From: UBA1672 sp964351365 | GTDB lineage: Bacteria > Pseudomonadota > Alphaproteobacteria > Micavibrionales > Micavibrionaceae | DNA: 63,996 nt | Direction of reading: 5' to 3' | Assembly: GCA_964351365.1 (NCBI GenBank) | Contig: CAYGNP010000015.1 | Coordinates: 1-63,996, forward strand | Shown here: positions 35,604 to 44,124 of the stretch, in pieces | How positions within the stretch are numbered: the first letter of the stretch is position 1 | How the letters are laid out: every line of letters starts with the position of its first letter | Made by a program: the position numbers and the translations under genes | The notes under the pieces: generated by a model | What the model saw: the letters and a program-made list of their open reading frames with translations, nothing else | What the model was told of the DNA's origin: nothing | Databases searched by the model: none

Positions 35604-36253
35604 CAATCGCTACGCAAAGCGATGGCTTTGAAATCATCATGAACCGTGACGAGCGTTTTGACCGCCCCCCCGAATCACCTCCAGGGTGGATCACACCCGA
35701 TATCTTTGGCCCCCTCGACCCACAAAGTGGAGGAACATGGATCGCGCATAACAAAAAAGGCGCGTGGGGGTGTTTGCTCAACGGTTATTTTGAATTGCAC
35801 GACACAGGCACAAAAGGCAAAAAAAGCCGGGGGAACATCCTGTTGGACATGCTCGCTCAGGAAAACCCATTAAATTATGCTGCAGCATTTAAGGCCTCAC
35901 CCTATCAGAGTTTTCGTCTCATCATCGGAACAAAGACGCAGCATAAATTATTTGTCTGGGATGGAAGAATTTATAAGGAACAGGATTTTTATGCTGCACA
36001 GGATAAAGCCTTTATGATCTCCTCCTCATCACTCAGGCAGGATGAGGTCCTCGCGCACCGCAAAAATTTATTCCTCAATCACAAAGGCCCGCTCATCGAT
36101 TTTCACAAAATTAATAACAGCCCCGAAATCGACCCCCTCATGCGCCGTGATTATAGCCGTACAACAAGCATTACTGTAATGAACATCACAAAACACGCAG
36201 CGCAAATGAGCTACTTCGAAGAACTCACAATAAACCCGCGCGTCGAGAGATAA
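35591..36253 (+). CDS. NRDE-family (TANGO2-like) protein
   Basis: A 220-residue protein of the NRDE/TANGO2 family. It begins MCTVTIA and has IIMNRDERFDRPPESPP (the N-R-D-E hallmark), then GGTWIAHNKKGAWGCLLNGY, all family signatures. Homologues have an Ntn-hydrolase-like layout with Cys2 as the predicted nucleophile; eukaryotic TANGO2 is linked to lipid and haem handling. It overlaps the previous gene by 13 bases and the convergent CREST protein by 43 bases. Confidence 0.88.
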   Translation: MCTVTIATQSDGFEIIMNRDERFDRPPESPPGWITPDIFGPLDPQSGGTWIAHNKKGAWGCLLNGYFELHDTGTKGKKSRGNILLDMLAQENPLNYAAAFKASPYQSFRLIIGTKTQHKLFVWDGRIYKEQDFYAAQDKAFMISSSSLRQDEVLAHRKNLFLNHKGPLIDFHKINNSPEIDPLMRRDYSRTTSITVMNITKHAAQMSYFEELTINPRVER

Positions 36254-36849
36254 AGCACGAAGCCATTTAAAATATGCCACAGAAAATGCGTACCAAACGG
36301 AATCTGTGTGCACACCGACATATCAATTGAGCGTAAAGTAAGAGAGACCATGAACACAAGTGCGGCAATCACCAAAATAAAACGCTCTCTTTGGCGCGTG
36401 ATAAAATGCCATACCCCAAGGCCAAGCAGAAAAATAATCGCCGGCGCATAACCAAGCGAGCCATTGAGTATATGCGCTGGCGCTTGCTCCGCCGCGACCG
36501 TCATGGCAATAAAAACCGCAAACAGCGCAGCGCTTTTAACCGCGCTCAGCCGCATAACGCCAAGCGCATAAAACCAGATAAACGCCATCTGATAAAACAA
36601 TATCGGCAAAACATCCGACAGCATGGTCAGCTTGGTTGCAAAGGTGTGAAACAACGTGCTGCCAATCCCAATCAGGCAGAGCAGGGCAATCAGAACCATA
36701 CTTTGCGGTGTCAAAGCATTCTCTTTGCGCGCCAGAAGATAAACAAAAAACGCCGCCACAAAAAACGCCGCATTTGTGACCGCATTCAAAGGCTCCGCCC
36801 ACAATCCTGGCTCCAACCTCTCGCAATAAATATCGATATAGTTATTCAC
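36211..36849 (-). CDS. Ceramidase-like (CREST superfamily) membrane protein
   Basis: A 212-residue, seven-helix protein. The N-terminal DIYCERLEPGLWAEPLNAVT followed by the first membrane segment is typical of bacterial ceramidase-family proteins. The putative metal ligands of the CREST superfamily are visible: Ser and His in GIGSTLFHTFAT, Asp in TMLSDVLPILFYQ and His residues in FGTHFLWHILNGF. CREST enzymes are integral-membrane lipid hydrolases; the substrate here is unknown. Its start overlaps the end of the M50-like gene by eight bases, so the two are probably co-transcribed. Confidence 0.78.
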   Translation of the reverse strand: MNNYIDIYCERLEPGLWAEPLNAVTNAAFFVAAFFVYLLARKENALTPQSMVLIALLCLIGIGSTLFHTFATKLTMLSDVLPILFYQMAFIWFYALGVMRLSAVKSAALFAVFIAMTVAAEQAPAHILNGSLGYAPAIIFLLGLGVWHFITRQRERFILVIAALVFMVSLTLRSIDMSVCTQIPFGTHFLWHILNGFVLYLSTRGFIVSSSK

Positions 36850-37597
36850 ATCTTGACCTGTAACGAATGAAATACGTGTAACAAAACGGCAATAAAAAAC
36901 ATAAAAAATTTAGTGTAAGCCATAGAAATACAATTTGTTCAAAACTCACACCATGAAGGTTATTTGCGATTTTATCAAAATCCCCATGGCCATGGGCTCC
37001 TTTTTGCTCATAATAAACCAGCCTGAAAACTGAGCTTTTTAGCAAGCCATAACCTTCTATAAAACTTTGAAAAATGATACCAAATCCAAAAAAGGAATTT
37101 AAAAATCTCTCAACATTACCACGAGGGGCAAGGTCTAATAAAGCACGAATAAGGAAAAAGCCTGCGATCAGACTTTCTGCAACCGGCCCCATAAAAATTA
37201 TCATAGACATATGATATGGGCTAAAAGTAACTGCACAGTTTAAAGCAATCAGCACGGCAATAAAAATCTGCGCAATGCGCTCTTCACGAAGAAGCCATAT
37301 CCAATAGCCAAATGCACCCCAAACAAGCAAGACAAGAAAAGGTTGTTGTTCTGTCAATGGCAAGGACAATCCGCCACCATGATTAAAATCAAATATGGGA
37401 ATAGCGATGTATCCATAAACCCAAAAGAATAAAGTATGCCCGATTTCATGAAAAAAAGTGCCCATATAACTTATGCCAACCATGAACAACGAAAAAGAAA
37501 ACCCGTTGAAAAAAGGCCAGTCTTTGCCAAAAACGAGCGCATAAAACGAGATATTAGCCAGCAAAGCGAATACAAAACCAGCAAAAACAACCCGCAT
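36842..37597 (-). CDS. Multi-pass membrane protein with HEIGH zinc motif (M50-like)
   Basis: A 251-residue protein with about six membrane segments. The sequence MGTFFHEIGHTLFFWVYGY carries an HExxH zinc-binding motif inside a membrane helix, as in intramembrane M50 (S2P-type) proteases. Later YHMSMIIFMGPVAESLIAG resembles the M50 region following the metal site, though the usual N-x-x-P-x-x-P-L-D-G is not seen. It may be an M50-like pseudo-protease or a different membrane metallohydrolase. It is co-oriented with the CREST protein and overlaps its start. Confidence 0.65.
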   Translation of the reverse strand: MRVVFAGFVFALLANISFYALVFGKDWPFFNGFSFSLFMVGISYMGTFFHEIGHTLFFWVYGYIAIPIFDFNHGGGLSLPLTEQQPFLVLLVWGAFGYWIWLLREERIAQIFIAVLIALNCAVTFSPYHMSMIIFMGPVAESLIAGFFLIRALLDLAPRGNVERFLNSFFGFGIIFQSFIEGYGLLKSSVFRLVYYEQKGAHGHGDFDKIANNLHGVSFEQIVFLWLTLNFLCFLLPFCYTYFIRYRSRCE

Positions 37598-37630
37598 TTT
37601 TCATTACCTGAGATAAAGTTTTATTAACAC

Positions 37631-40045
37631 CTAATTCCTGAGCGGCTTTCCCGTCTCCAGCATATGCTCAATCCGTGCAAGCGTCCCGTCATGACGCAAA
37701 AGCTTCATAAACTCGGAAAGCTCCAGCTTAATAAGATCATCCTCGCTCATGGGTTCGGTATAATCCTTGCTTCCGCCCGATAAAACCGTAGCCAGATGAT
37801 CGGAGACTACAACGTCATAAGGCGTAGCCTTGCCGGATTTGCGCAAATCAGACACCGCCATATCAAGCGCGAGCTTCGCCCCCGCCCCGCCAAGGCGGAT
37901 ATCTTCTCTTTTGACTGGCGGCGTATAATCCTTGGCCATGGCCAAAGCGCGTTGCTTGGCATCATACAGCAGCCGGTCGCGGTTCATGGAAATGCCATCA
38001 CTTTCGCGGAAATAACCAATATCCACCGCTTCAAACGCCGATTTAGAAACCGTGGCAACGCCGATGGTCTCAAACGCTTTACGCGGCGCGCCAACAGGCG
38101 TTGTATCGGGTGAGAACCAGACATTCTTCTTGCCAATTTTACCCATATCCGCGGCAAACTGCGCGCGCTCTTTCTCCTGAAAGCGCAGGATCATCTCCTT
38201 GCATCCGCCCCATCCAGGAATGAGGCCAACACCAACCTCAACAAGACCCGTATAGGTCTCCGCATGCGCCTGCACCGCGTCCGAGGCCAGTAAAATCTCG
38301 CAGCCACCGCCAAGAGCCATACCGCTCGGTGCGGCGATAACAGGAAAGCCAGAGAATTTCAAATCCATAAAGACTTTCTGCCCGCGCGCAACAAAACCCT
38401 CCACCTGCGGCCACATGGCGATATTAATCATGAAAATCGCCAGCCCCAAATTCGCCCCCGCAGAAAAATGAGAGGCTTCGTTGTAAATCACCAGCGCTTT
38501 ATAATCCTGCGATTTGGCAATCAGCTTGTTCGTCTCCTCCAGAAGATTAAATATCTCCTCATCAAAGGTGTTCATCTTCGATGTTTTCTCAAAGCATAAT
38601 ACCCTATCGCCGATATCCCAAACGCTGGCAGATCTATTCTGCAATACCGGCTCCGCCGTCAGCTTGATATCCCGCAGCAAGAGAACGCCTTTTGGCCGCA
38701 CGACATTGTGATATTGCCCGTCCGTGCCGAAATATTGCTGCTTGCCCTTATGAATGCGGTAAAACGTGCCATCGCCCACTTGCTCTAAAATATCAGGAAC
38801 GCCGATATCATCCGCGAGCAACTGCTCGGCAAACCATTTCGGCCCCAAAGCATCAATCATCTCAAACGGGCCGAACTTCCAATTATAGCCCAGCTTCATA
38901 CCCTCATCGATGTCAAACACCGTATCGGCAATCTCACCCACCAGCTCGGCGGCGTAAAACAGCGTTTTCTTCAAAACCGCCCAGGCATAACGCCCGCCCT
39001 CATCATCCGAGGTCACAACCGCTTTGAGGCCTTTACGCCCCGCATCCACACTCGCCAGCTTCGGCTTATCGGCCTTGGCATACTGATCTTCTGAGAAGGA
39101 GTCCGCGTTAATCGCCAGAGCCTGCTTCTCTTTTTTCGCCGCTGCATCCGGGTTCAGGCGGTAAAACCCGCCTTTGCCTTTGCGCCCCGTATACCCGGCC
39201 TTGATCATCTCATGCACAAATTTATGATCGATAAACAAATCACGATACGCATCATCTTTAGGCAGGTTAGACAATAAGCTCTCCGAAAGCTTGGGCATCA
39301 AATCAATCCCCACCAGATCAATCAAGCCAAATACACCTGTTTTGGGAATGCCCACAGGCTTGCTCATCACCGCATCAGCAACTTCAATGGATACACCTTG
39401 ATTGATCGCCTCATTCACCCCCGCCGTCAGCCAGTAAACACCAAGACGGTTGGCGATAAACCCGGGGCGGTCATGACACGCAACAACACCTTTTCCAAGG
39501 CGCACATCACAAAATTCCCGCACGGTCTTAATCGCATCCTTACGCGTATCCTCAGAGACCACCAACTCCAAAAGGCGCATATAACGCGGCGGATTAAAGA
39601 AATGCGTAATCAAGAAATCAGCCCTGAAACTCTCCGGCTGTCCCTGTGCAAGCTTATGCAGCGGAATGGTCGAGGTGTTGCTCGACACAATCGAGCCCTT
39701 CTTGCGATGTTTCTCCAAAAGCGCATAGGTCTTATGCTTGATCTCTAAATTCTCGACCACCACCTCGATGATCCAGTCCACATCCGAAAGCTTGTCCAGA
39801 TCATCCTCAAGATTACCGCAGGTAATCAAATCCGCATTTGACTTGCGCATAAATGGCGCCGGATCAGCCTTTAGCATTTTCTCAACCGCGCCCTCAGAAA
39901 ACGCATTCCTGTTCCCACCAAAATCATCAATTTTCGGCGGCACGATATCCAGCAGCACGACAGGCAAGCCCGCATTCGCCACCTGCGCAGCAATCCCGCT
40001 ACCCATAACCCCCGCACCAATAACGGCTACTTTATTTATTTTCAT
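37631..40045 (-). CDS. 3-hydroxyacyl-CoA dehydrogenase/enoyl-CoA hydratase fusion
   Basis: An 804-residue beta-oxidation protein (FadB/FadJ-type functions in reversed domain order). The N-terminal 3-hydroxyacyl-CoA dehydrogenase has the NAD motif VAVIGAGVMGSGIAAQVANAG, VVENLEIK, SSNTSTIPL, FLITHFFNPPRYMRLLELV and the C-terminal dehydrogenase domain. The crotonase (enoyl-CoA hydratase) domain follows with HFSAGANLGL, PSGMALGGGCEILLASDAVQ and VGVGLIPGWGGCKEM. The ATG 40043-40045 follows GGAAGTTTGTG; a longer frame to 40105 runs into the repeat. It is partnered by the thiolase gene fadA upstream, with the GxxExxY gene between them. The order dehydrogenase-then-hydratase differs from E. coli FadB, so I give no symbol. 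Confidence 0.93.
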   Translation of the reverse strand: MKINKVAVIGAGVMGSGIAAQVANAGLPVVLLDIVPPKIDDFGGNRNAFSEGAVEKMLKADPAPFMRKSNADLITCGNLEDDLDKLSDVDWIIEVVVENLEIKHKTYALLEKHRKKGSIVSSNTSTIPLHKLAQGQPESFRADFLITHFFNPPRYMRLLELVVSEDTRKDAIKTVREFCDVRLGKGVVACHDRPGFIANRLGVYWLTAGVNEAINQGVSIEVADAVMSKPVGIPKTGVFGLIDLVGIDLMPKLSESLLSNLPKDDAYRDLFIDHKFVHEMIKAGYTGRKGKGGFYRLNPDAAAKKEKQALAINADSFSEDQYAKADKPKLASVDAGRKGLKAVVTSDDEGGRYAWAVLKKTLFYAAELVGEIADTVFDIDEGMKLGYNWKFGPFEMIDALGPKWFAEQLLADDIGVPDILEQVGDGTFYRIHKGKQQYFGTDGQYHNVVRPKGVLLLRDIKLTAEPVLQNRSASVWDIGDRVLCFEKTSKMNTFDEEIFNLLEETNKLIAKSQDYKALVIYNEASHFSAGANLGLAIFMINIAMWPQVEGFVARGQKVFMDLKFSGFPVIAAPSGMALGGGCEILLASDAVQAHAETYTGLVEVGVGLIPGWGGCKEMILRFQEKERAQFAADMGKIGKKNVWFSPDTTPVGAPRKAFETIGVATVSKSAFEAVDIGYFRESDGISMNRDRLLYDAKQRALAMAKDYTPPVKREDIRLGGAGAKLALDMAVSDLRKSGKATPYDVVVSDHLATVLSGGSKDYTEPMSEDDLIKLELSEFMKLLRHDGTLARIEHMLETGKPLRN

Positions 40046-40066
40046 CACAAACTTCCTTTTTTTACT

Positions 40067-40105
40067 AACCACAGACGAACACAGTGAAGTCACAGGAGCG
40101 TTCAT
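40067..40105. repeat. 39-bp direct repeat, copy 1
   Basis: Begins AACCACAGACGAACACAG and ends GAGCGTTCAT. Copy 2 at 40220-40258 differs at one base. It lies directly upstream of the fadB-like start. It belongs to a family of short CACAG-rich elements that accompany GxxExxY genes. Confidence 0.85.
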
Positions 40106-40179
40106 TACTTAAATACTTACTCAGCGGCAAAAATAATATTTAAAGAATAGTAAAATCTCAGCCGTTTAAAACTCAATGA

Positions 40180-40213
40180 CCCCTGTGTTTCTTCTGTGGC
40201 CACTGTGGTAAAA
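40180..40213. repeat. 34-bp direct repeat, copy 1
   Basis: Begins CCCCTGTGTTTCTTCTG and ends CACTGTGGTAAAA. The second copy at 40654-40687 differs at one base and lies inside the N-terminal codons of the GxxExxY gene. Read on the other strand it starts TTTTACCACAGTGGCCACAG, so it resembles the 39-bp repeat in reverse. Confidence 0.8.
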
Positions 40214-40219
40214 AATAAA

Positions 40220-40258
40220 AACCACAGACGAACACAGCGAAGTCACAGGAGCGTTCAT
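40220..40258. repeat. 39-bp direct repeat, copy 2
   Basis: One mismatch from copy 1 at 40067-40105. It overlaps the stop codon of the GxxExxY gene (40255-40257), so the gene's 3' end is part of the repeat. Confidence 0.85.
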
Positions 40259-40692
40259 AAAACAAATCTATGTATTCCGTCTTTAATAAGTTTTGTATTA
40301 AAATTAATCAAATAACCTAGTTGCGCTTGGTGAAGTTTCATGTATGTCAGCAATTGTGCTTTATGGACAGGCTGTATTCTCTCGCAGGCCTTAAGCTCAA
40401 GAATAATTTTTTCTTCAACAAGCAAATCAACTTTATAAGCATTTTCTATTTTCAATTTCTCAAATCGTAGCGGTAAATTTTTTTGTCGCTCTACCTTTAA
40501 ATTTTGATTTTCAACCAAATCATAGAAAAGACATTCCTCATAAGTACTCTCCAACAAGCCTGGTCCAAGAGACATATGAACCTTAAACAAGGATTCACGA
40601 ATTTTCGCAGAAATTTGGTTCAATGGATGCTGTGAATCATCAAGCGCTGAGCGCCCCTGTGCTTCTTCTGTGGCCACTGTGGTAAAAGACAT
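40255..40692 (-). CDS. GxxExxY-type protein
   Basis: A 145-residue protein of the GxxExxY family (PF13366-like). The family core is GPGLLESTYEECLFYDL, from which the name comes, followed by VDLLVEEKIILELKACERI and the helix QLLTYMKLHQAQLGYLINF, resembling a PD-(D/E)xK nuclease-like core (Asp, then E-x-K). I start at ATG 40690-40692; the longer frame to 40743 only adds residues read out of fadA. Its first codons (TTVATEEAQG) come from the 34-bp repeat. The family is often found with short dispersed CACAG repeats and its function is unknown. Here it is inserted between fadA and the fadB-like gene, 2 bases from the fadA stop. Confidence 0.85.
   Translation of the reverse strand: MSFTTVATEEAQGRSALDDSQHPLNQISAKIRESLFKVHMSLGPGLLESTYEECLFYDLVENQNLKVERQKNLPLRFEKLKIENAYKVDLLVEEKIILELKACERIQPVHKAQLLTYMKLHQAQLGYLINFNTKLIKDGIHRFVL
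40654..40687. repeat. 34-bp direct repeat, copy 2 (inside the GxxExxY N-terminus)
   Basis: One mismatch from the copy at 40180-40213; it encodes VATEE-type residues of the GxxExxY protein on the minus strand. Confidence 0.75.
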
Positions 40693-40694
40693 TC

Positions 40695-41822
40695 TTAAAT
40701 ACCCTCCAGCACCGTCGCAACGCCTTGCCCGCCGCCGATACACATCGTGGCAAGCGCATATTTCTTCTTCTCGCGCTTGAGCAAGGATGCCGCCTTACCC
40801 GTAATCCGCGCGCCTGACGTGCCCAAAGGATGCCCCAGAGCAATCGCCCCGCCATCCAAATTAACCTTCGCCGGATCCATCCCCAGCTCCTTCATCACCG
40901 ACAAACCTTGCGCAGCAAACGCTTCATTCAGCTCAATGATGTCAATATCCGACAGCTTCAGCCCCGCCCGCTCCAGCGCCTTTTGCGTCGCCGGAACCGG
41001 GCCGATACCCATAATCTCCGCCTTGCATCCGGAAACTGCCACAGATTTAATGCGCGCAAGCTTAGGCAGCTTATGTTTATCTGCATACTCTTCCGAGCAC
41101 ACAATCACCGCCGCCGATCCATCCGTGAGCGGCGAGGAGGTCGCCGCCGTGACGCTCCCTTTTTCCAAAAAGGCAGGCTTGAGCGTGGCCAGTTTTTCCA
41201 CACTCGAATCAGCGCGAATCGTACCATCTGTCTTAACATCTCCAATCGCCACAATCTCATCATCAAATTTACCAGCCTTTGCCGCCGCCGCCGCTTTTTT
41301 ATGCGAGGCCACCGCAAATTCATCTTGAGCGCTGCGGTCAATCTTATATTTTTTCGCCAGATTTTCCGCCGTCTCCCCCATGGAGATATAAGCCTGCGGG
41401 TAATCCGCAAAAATCGCCGGATTAGGCATCGGGTTAAACCCGCCCATCGGAATACGGCTCATGCTCTCAACCCCTGCGGCAATAAAAACATCCCCCGCAT
41501 TCATCTGGATCATCCCCGCCGCGATGTGGATCGCGCTCATCGATGAGCCGCAGAAACGGTTGACCGTAATACCCGCAACGCTCTCCGGCAATCCGGCATG
41601 CCCAGACACAAGCCGCGCAATGTTAAAACCCTGCTCGGCTTCGGGAAAGGCACAGCCCATTACCAAATCCTCAATATCATCACCCTTAACACCCACAGCG
41701 TCGACCAGCGCCCTTACAACAATCGCCGCCATATCATCCGGGCGCACGCTCGCCAGATCGCCCTTATTCGCAAAATGCATAGGGCTGCGCTTAAAGCCGC
41801 AGATGACAACTGATTTTTCCAT
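40695..41822 (-). CDS. fadA: Acetyl-CoA C-acyltransferase (thiolase)
   Basis: A 375-residue thiolase for the last step of beta-oxidation, cleaving 3-ketoacyl-CoA. The active-site Cys is in VNRFCGSSMSAIHIAAG, the His in ALGHPLGTSGARI, and the second Cys near the C-terminus in ATMCIGGGQGVATVLE. The length is normal. It is transcribed toward the GxxExxY and fadB-like genes, which together look like an interrupted fadA-fadB operon. Confidence 0.94.
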   Translation of the reverse strand: MEKSVVICGFKRSPMHFANKGDLASVRPDDMAAIVVRALVDAVGVKGDDIEDLVMGCAFPEAEQGFNIARLVSGHAGLPESVAGITVNRFCGSSMSAIHIAAGMIQMNAGDVFIAAGVESMSRIPMGGFNPMPNPAIFADYPQAYISMGETAENLAKKYKIDRSAQDEFAVASHKKAAAAAKAGKFDDEIVAIGDVKTDGTIRADSSVEKLATLKPAFLEKGSVTAATSSPLTDGSAAVIVCSEEYADKHKLPKLARIKSVAVSGCKAEIMGIGPVPATQKALERAGLKLSDIDIIELNEAFAAQGLSVMKELGMDPAKVNLDGGAIALGHPLGTSGARITGKAASLLKREKKKYALATMCIGGGQGVATVLEGI

Positions 41823-41986
41823 GGGTCTGTCCTTTACAAATGATGTTACTTCGAACGCAGAAGATATTATCGTACTATGTTCCGCGTAAGGGGTCTATAA
41901 TGCATGAATAATTCTTTACGCTTATTTATAATTGACACAGCTTTTAAAATAGGGCAGTTGAGAGTTAAAAATCAGGAGAAACTAAA

Positions 41987-42403
41987 GTGAGCAAAAAAGC
42001 AGTAGCCCTAAATCCAATGGGATTGAAAAGAATTTGTACCAATTGTGGCCTACGGTTTTACGATTTAAACAAGCGCCCGATTATCTGCCCGGCCTGTGAG
42101 ACGGAATTCACAGGTGATGTGAAACTCAAAACTCGCAGAGGCCGCTTAGCTGCAATCGATCCTAAAAAAGACGATGCCGTTGTCAAATCATCTGAAGTTG
42201 AAAATGATGATGAAATCCTCGATGAAGATGAAGGCATCGAAGTGGTAAGCCTCGAAGACGCAGACGACGACATTGTTGACGATGATGATGACACAATCTT
42301 GGGCGATGATGACACATTGGAAGATATTCCGGACTTCGAAGATGATGGCCTGGATGATCTTGACGAAGATGATGATGCGATTCTCGAAGATGATGAAGAC
42401 TAA
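41987..42403 (+). CDS. TIGR02300-type zinc-ribbon protein with acidic tail
   Basis: A 138-residue protein. The N-terminus holds a four-Cys zinc ribbon, C17-x-x-C20 and C34-x-x-C37, with the highly conserved stretch FYDLNKRPIICPACE. A basic link (KLKTRRGRL) follows, then about 85 residues that are mostly Asp and Glu. This is the alphaproteobacterial TIGR02300 family of unknown function. The start is GTG 41987 with a good AGGAGA upstream. prmA starts 14 bases downstream. Confidence 0.9.
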   Translation: MSKKAVALNPMGLKRICTNCGLRFYDLNKRPIICPACETEFTGDVKLKTRRGRLAAIDPKKDDAVVKSSEVENDDEILDEDEGIEVVSLEDADDDIVDDDDDTILGDDDTLEDIPDFEDDGLDDLDEDDDAILEDDED

Positions 42404-42417
42404 GGCTCAAAAACCCT

Positions 42418-43326
42418 TTGTACACAATCACCATCTATATTCGCAAAGATTTGCCCGATGAGATAGCCTTCACCCTTGCCGAGAGCTTCATAGAAGAAGC
42501 GCTCGCAAGCTCGGCAATGCGTGAAGGCAGAAAGCATAACGGCCATTGGTTACTCGAATGGATCATGGAACGCGCGCCTGCCCCTGAGGATATTCTCACC
42601 CGTATCGCCCTGCAATGCGCCGCCCACAATATTGAGGGCATTGAAATTTCGCATGATCAAATAGAAATCAAGGAAACACCGGATATAAACTGGCTCGAAA
42701 AATCCTATCAGGACTTCAAGCCCTTCTCCATTGGCCCCTTCTTTATTTACGGCAGCCACTATACCAAGGGCGCGCCGGAAGGGCAGATCGGTCTGCAGGT
42801 TGACGCGGCAACCGCTTTCGGCTCGGGCGAGCACGAAACCACCAAGGGCTGCATACAGGCGATGCTGGATCTCAAAGGCAAAGGCGCATGCCCGTGGAAC
42901 ATCCTTGATATGGGCACAGGCTCCGGAATATTGGCGCTCGCCGCCTGGAAGCTTTGGAAAAGCCCGATTCTAGCGGTTGATAATGACGCCGAGAGTATAG
43001 TCGTAACCAAACGCCACGCCGCCCTGAACGGCGTAAATATCGCCAAATCCGCTCTAAGTACGGCATGCGGCGACGGCTTCAACACCCCTGAAGTGGATAG
43101 ACAAAAACCCTACGAGCTCATCCTCGCAAATATTCTCGCTGGCCCTGTCATTGAAATGGCGCCTGCACTGGTGCGGGTGCTCGATGATAATGGCTACGCC
43201 GTTCTGTCAGGCATGCTCAAGGAACAATCCGATCTCGTCGCTGCCGCCTACGAAGGGCTGGGCCTGAGTCTTAAAAAACGCTATGATATTGGTGAATGGT
43301 CAACGCTTGTGATGCACAAGCCCTAA
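42418..43326 (+). CDS. prmA: Ribosomal protein L11 methyltransferase
   Basis: A 302-residue methyltransferase that trimethylates L11. The N-terminal substrate-recognition part (YTITIYIRKDLPDEIAFTL) is followed by the AdoMet-dependent catalytic domain. That domain shows AATAFGSGEHETTKGCIQAM, ILDMGTGSGILALAAWKL (motif I), ILAVDNDAESIVV (motif II) and ELILANILAGPVIEMAPAL (the catalytic N-x-L-A segment of PrmA). The start is TTG 42418. It is 14 bases downstream of the zinc-ribbon gene. Confidence 0.95.
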   Translation: MYTITIYIRKDLPDEIAFTLAESFIEEALASSAMREGRKHNGHWLLEWIMERAPAPEDILTRIALQCAAHNIEGIEISHDQIEIKETPDINWLEKSYQDFKPFSIGPFFIYGSHYTKGAPEGQIGLQVDAATAFGSGEHETTKGCIQAMLDLKGKGACPWNILDMGTGSGILALAAWKLWKSPILAVDNDAESIVVTKRHAALNGVNIAKSALSTACGDGFNTPEVDRQKPYELILANILAGPVIEMAPALVRVLDDNGYAVLSGMLKEQSDLVAAAYEGLGLSLKKRYDIGEWSTLVMHKP

Positions 43327-44051
43327 GCCGCCATAGCGGCCTCAATCGCCTCTATATGTGCTGCTAAATTAATCTCAAGCGAGGAGGCAACCTCCAGATC
43401 CCGGTTTTCGTAAACATAGCTCTCCGGATGCTCCGTCTTCCAAATCTCAATCTGTGCATCACGCTTACGCAGCAGCTCAGCAATCTGAGGCCGGTAAAGC
43501 GCAATCATGCTACTGACCCACAAATTCACGGCCCATGAGGGGCGCACATCATCAATCTCATACCGCTCAAGCAGGGAAATCACGTCTTCCGCCTTGTGCC
43601 ACGTCTCGCCCGTAACCCACCTGTTAACCGTAAACAACCGTATAGGCGTTCCCATCGCATTCATTCCAATGCCAATAATATGCGTATTCACCTTGCTGAT
43701 CGCCATCTTCGGATCATACCCCTCCAGGGGCAAGGGCTTTATATCCTGCGGTATCCCTTTGCCGCGGATAAAAGTGTGAAAATGCCCGTGCTCATCATCA
43801 TGCAGGCCCTTGCCGTCTTTCGATTTACTATGCGCATGATAATAATACTGACTGTGAGTTTTTCGGTCGTAAACATCTTTGGGCGGAAGGTGCTTCCACT
43901 CAACGAATTTATCCGCCGTTTTTAAAATTTCACCCACCACATTGGTCTCGGATTTCTGCAAAACCCTCATGGTCTCGGACACCACAGCCGCCGCGCCGTA
44001 CATATCTTCTAATTGCTCCGGTGATAGAGAACTGTAATCAATCATAGCCAA
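43323..44051 (-). CDS. DUF6969-like hypothetical protein
   Basis: A 242-residue soluble protein with a His-rich centre: SQYYYHAHSKSKDGKGLHDD, then EHGHFHTFIRGKG. It resembles the DUF6969 pattern, judged by motif memory only. WKHLPPKDVYDRKTH precedes it and a helical tail follows. The clustered His could bind a metal. The gene is convergent with prmA, overlapping by four bases. Confidence 0.55.
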   Translation of the reverse strand: MAMIDYSSLSPEQLEDMYGAAAVVSETMRVLQKSETNVVGEILKTADKFVEWKHLPPKDVYDRKTHSQYYYHAHSKSKDGKGLHDDEHGHFHTFIRGKGIPQDIKPLPLEGYDPKMAISKVNTHIIGIGMNAMGTPIRLFTVNRWVTGETWHKAEDVISLLERYEIDDVRPSWAVNLWVSSMIALYRPQIAELLRKRDAQIEIWKTEHPESYVYENRDLEVASSLEINLAAHIEAIEAAMAA

Positions 44052-44124
44052 TCCTTTAATACAGAAATGCCGACCATATCAAAATAGCCGGCATCTCAAA
44101 AGACTTTAAGTCAACAAGCAAATC

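Noticed and set aside
40255..40743. GxxExxY start at 40743
   Set aside because: The first 17 codons are read from the end of fadA; the start at 40692 lies within the repeat-derived N-terminus typical of this family.
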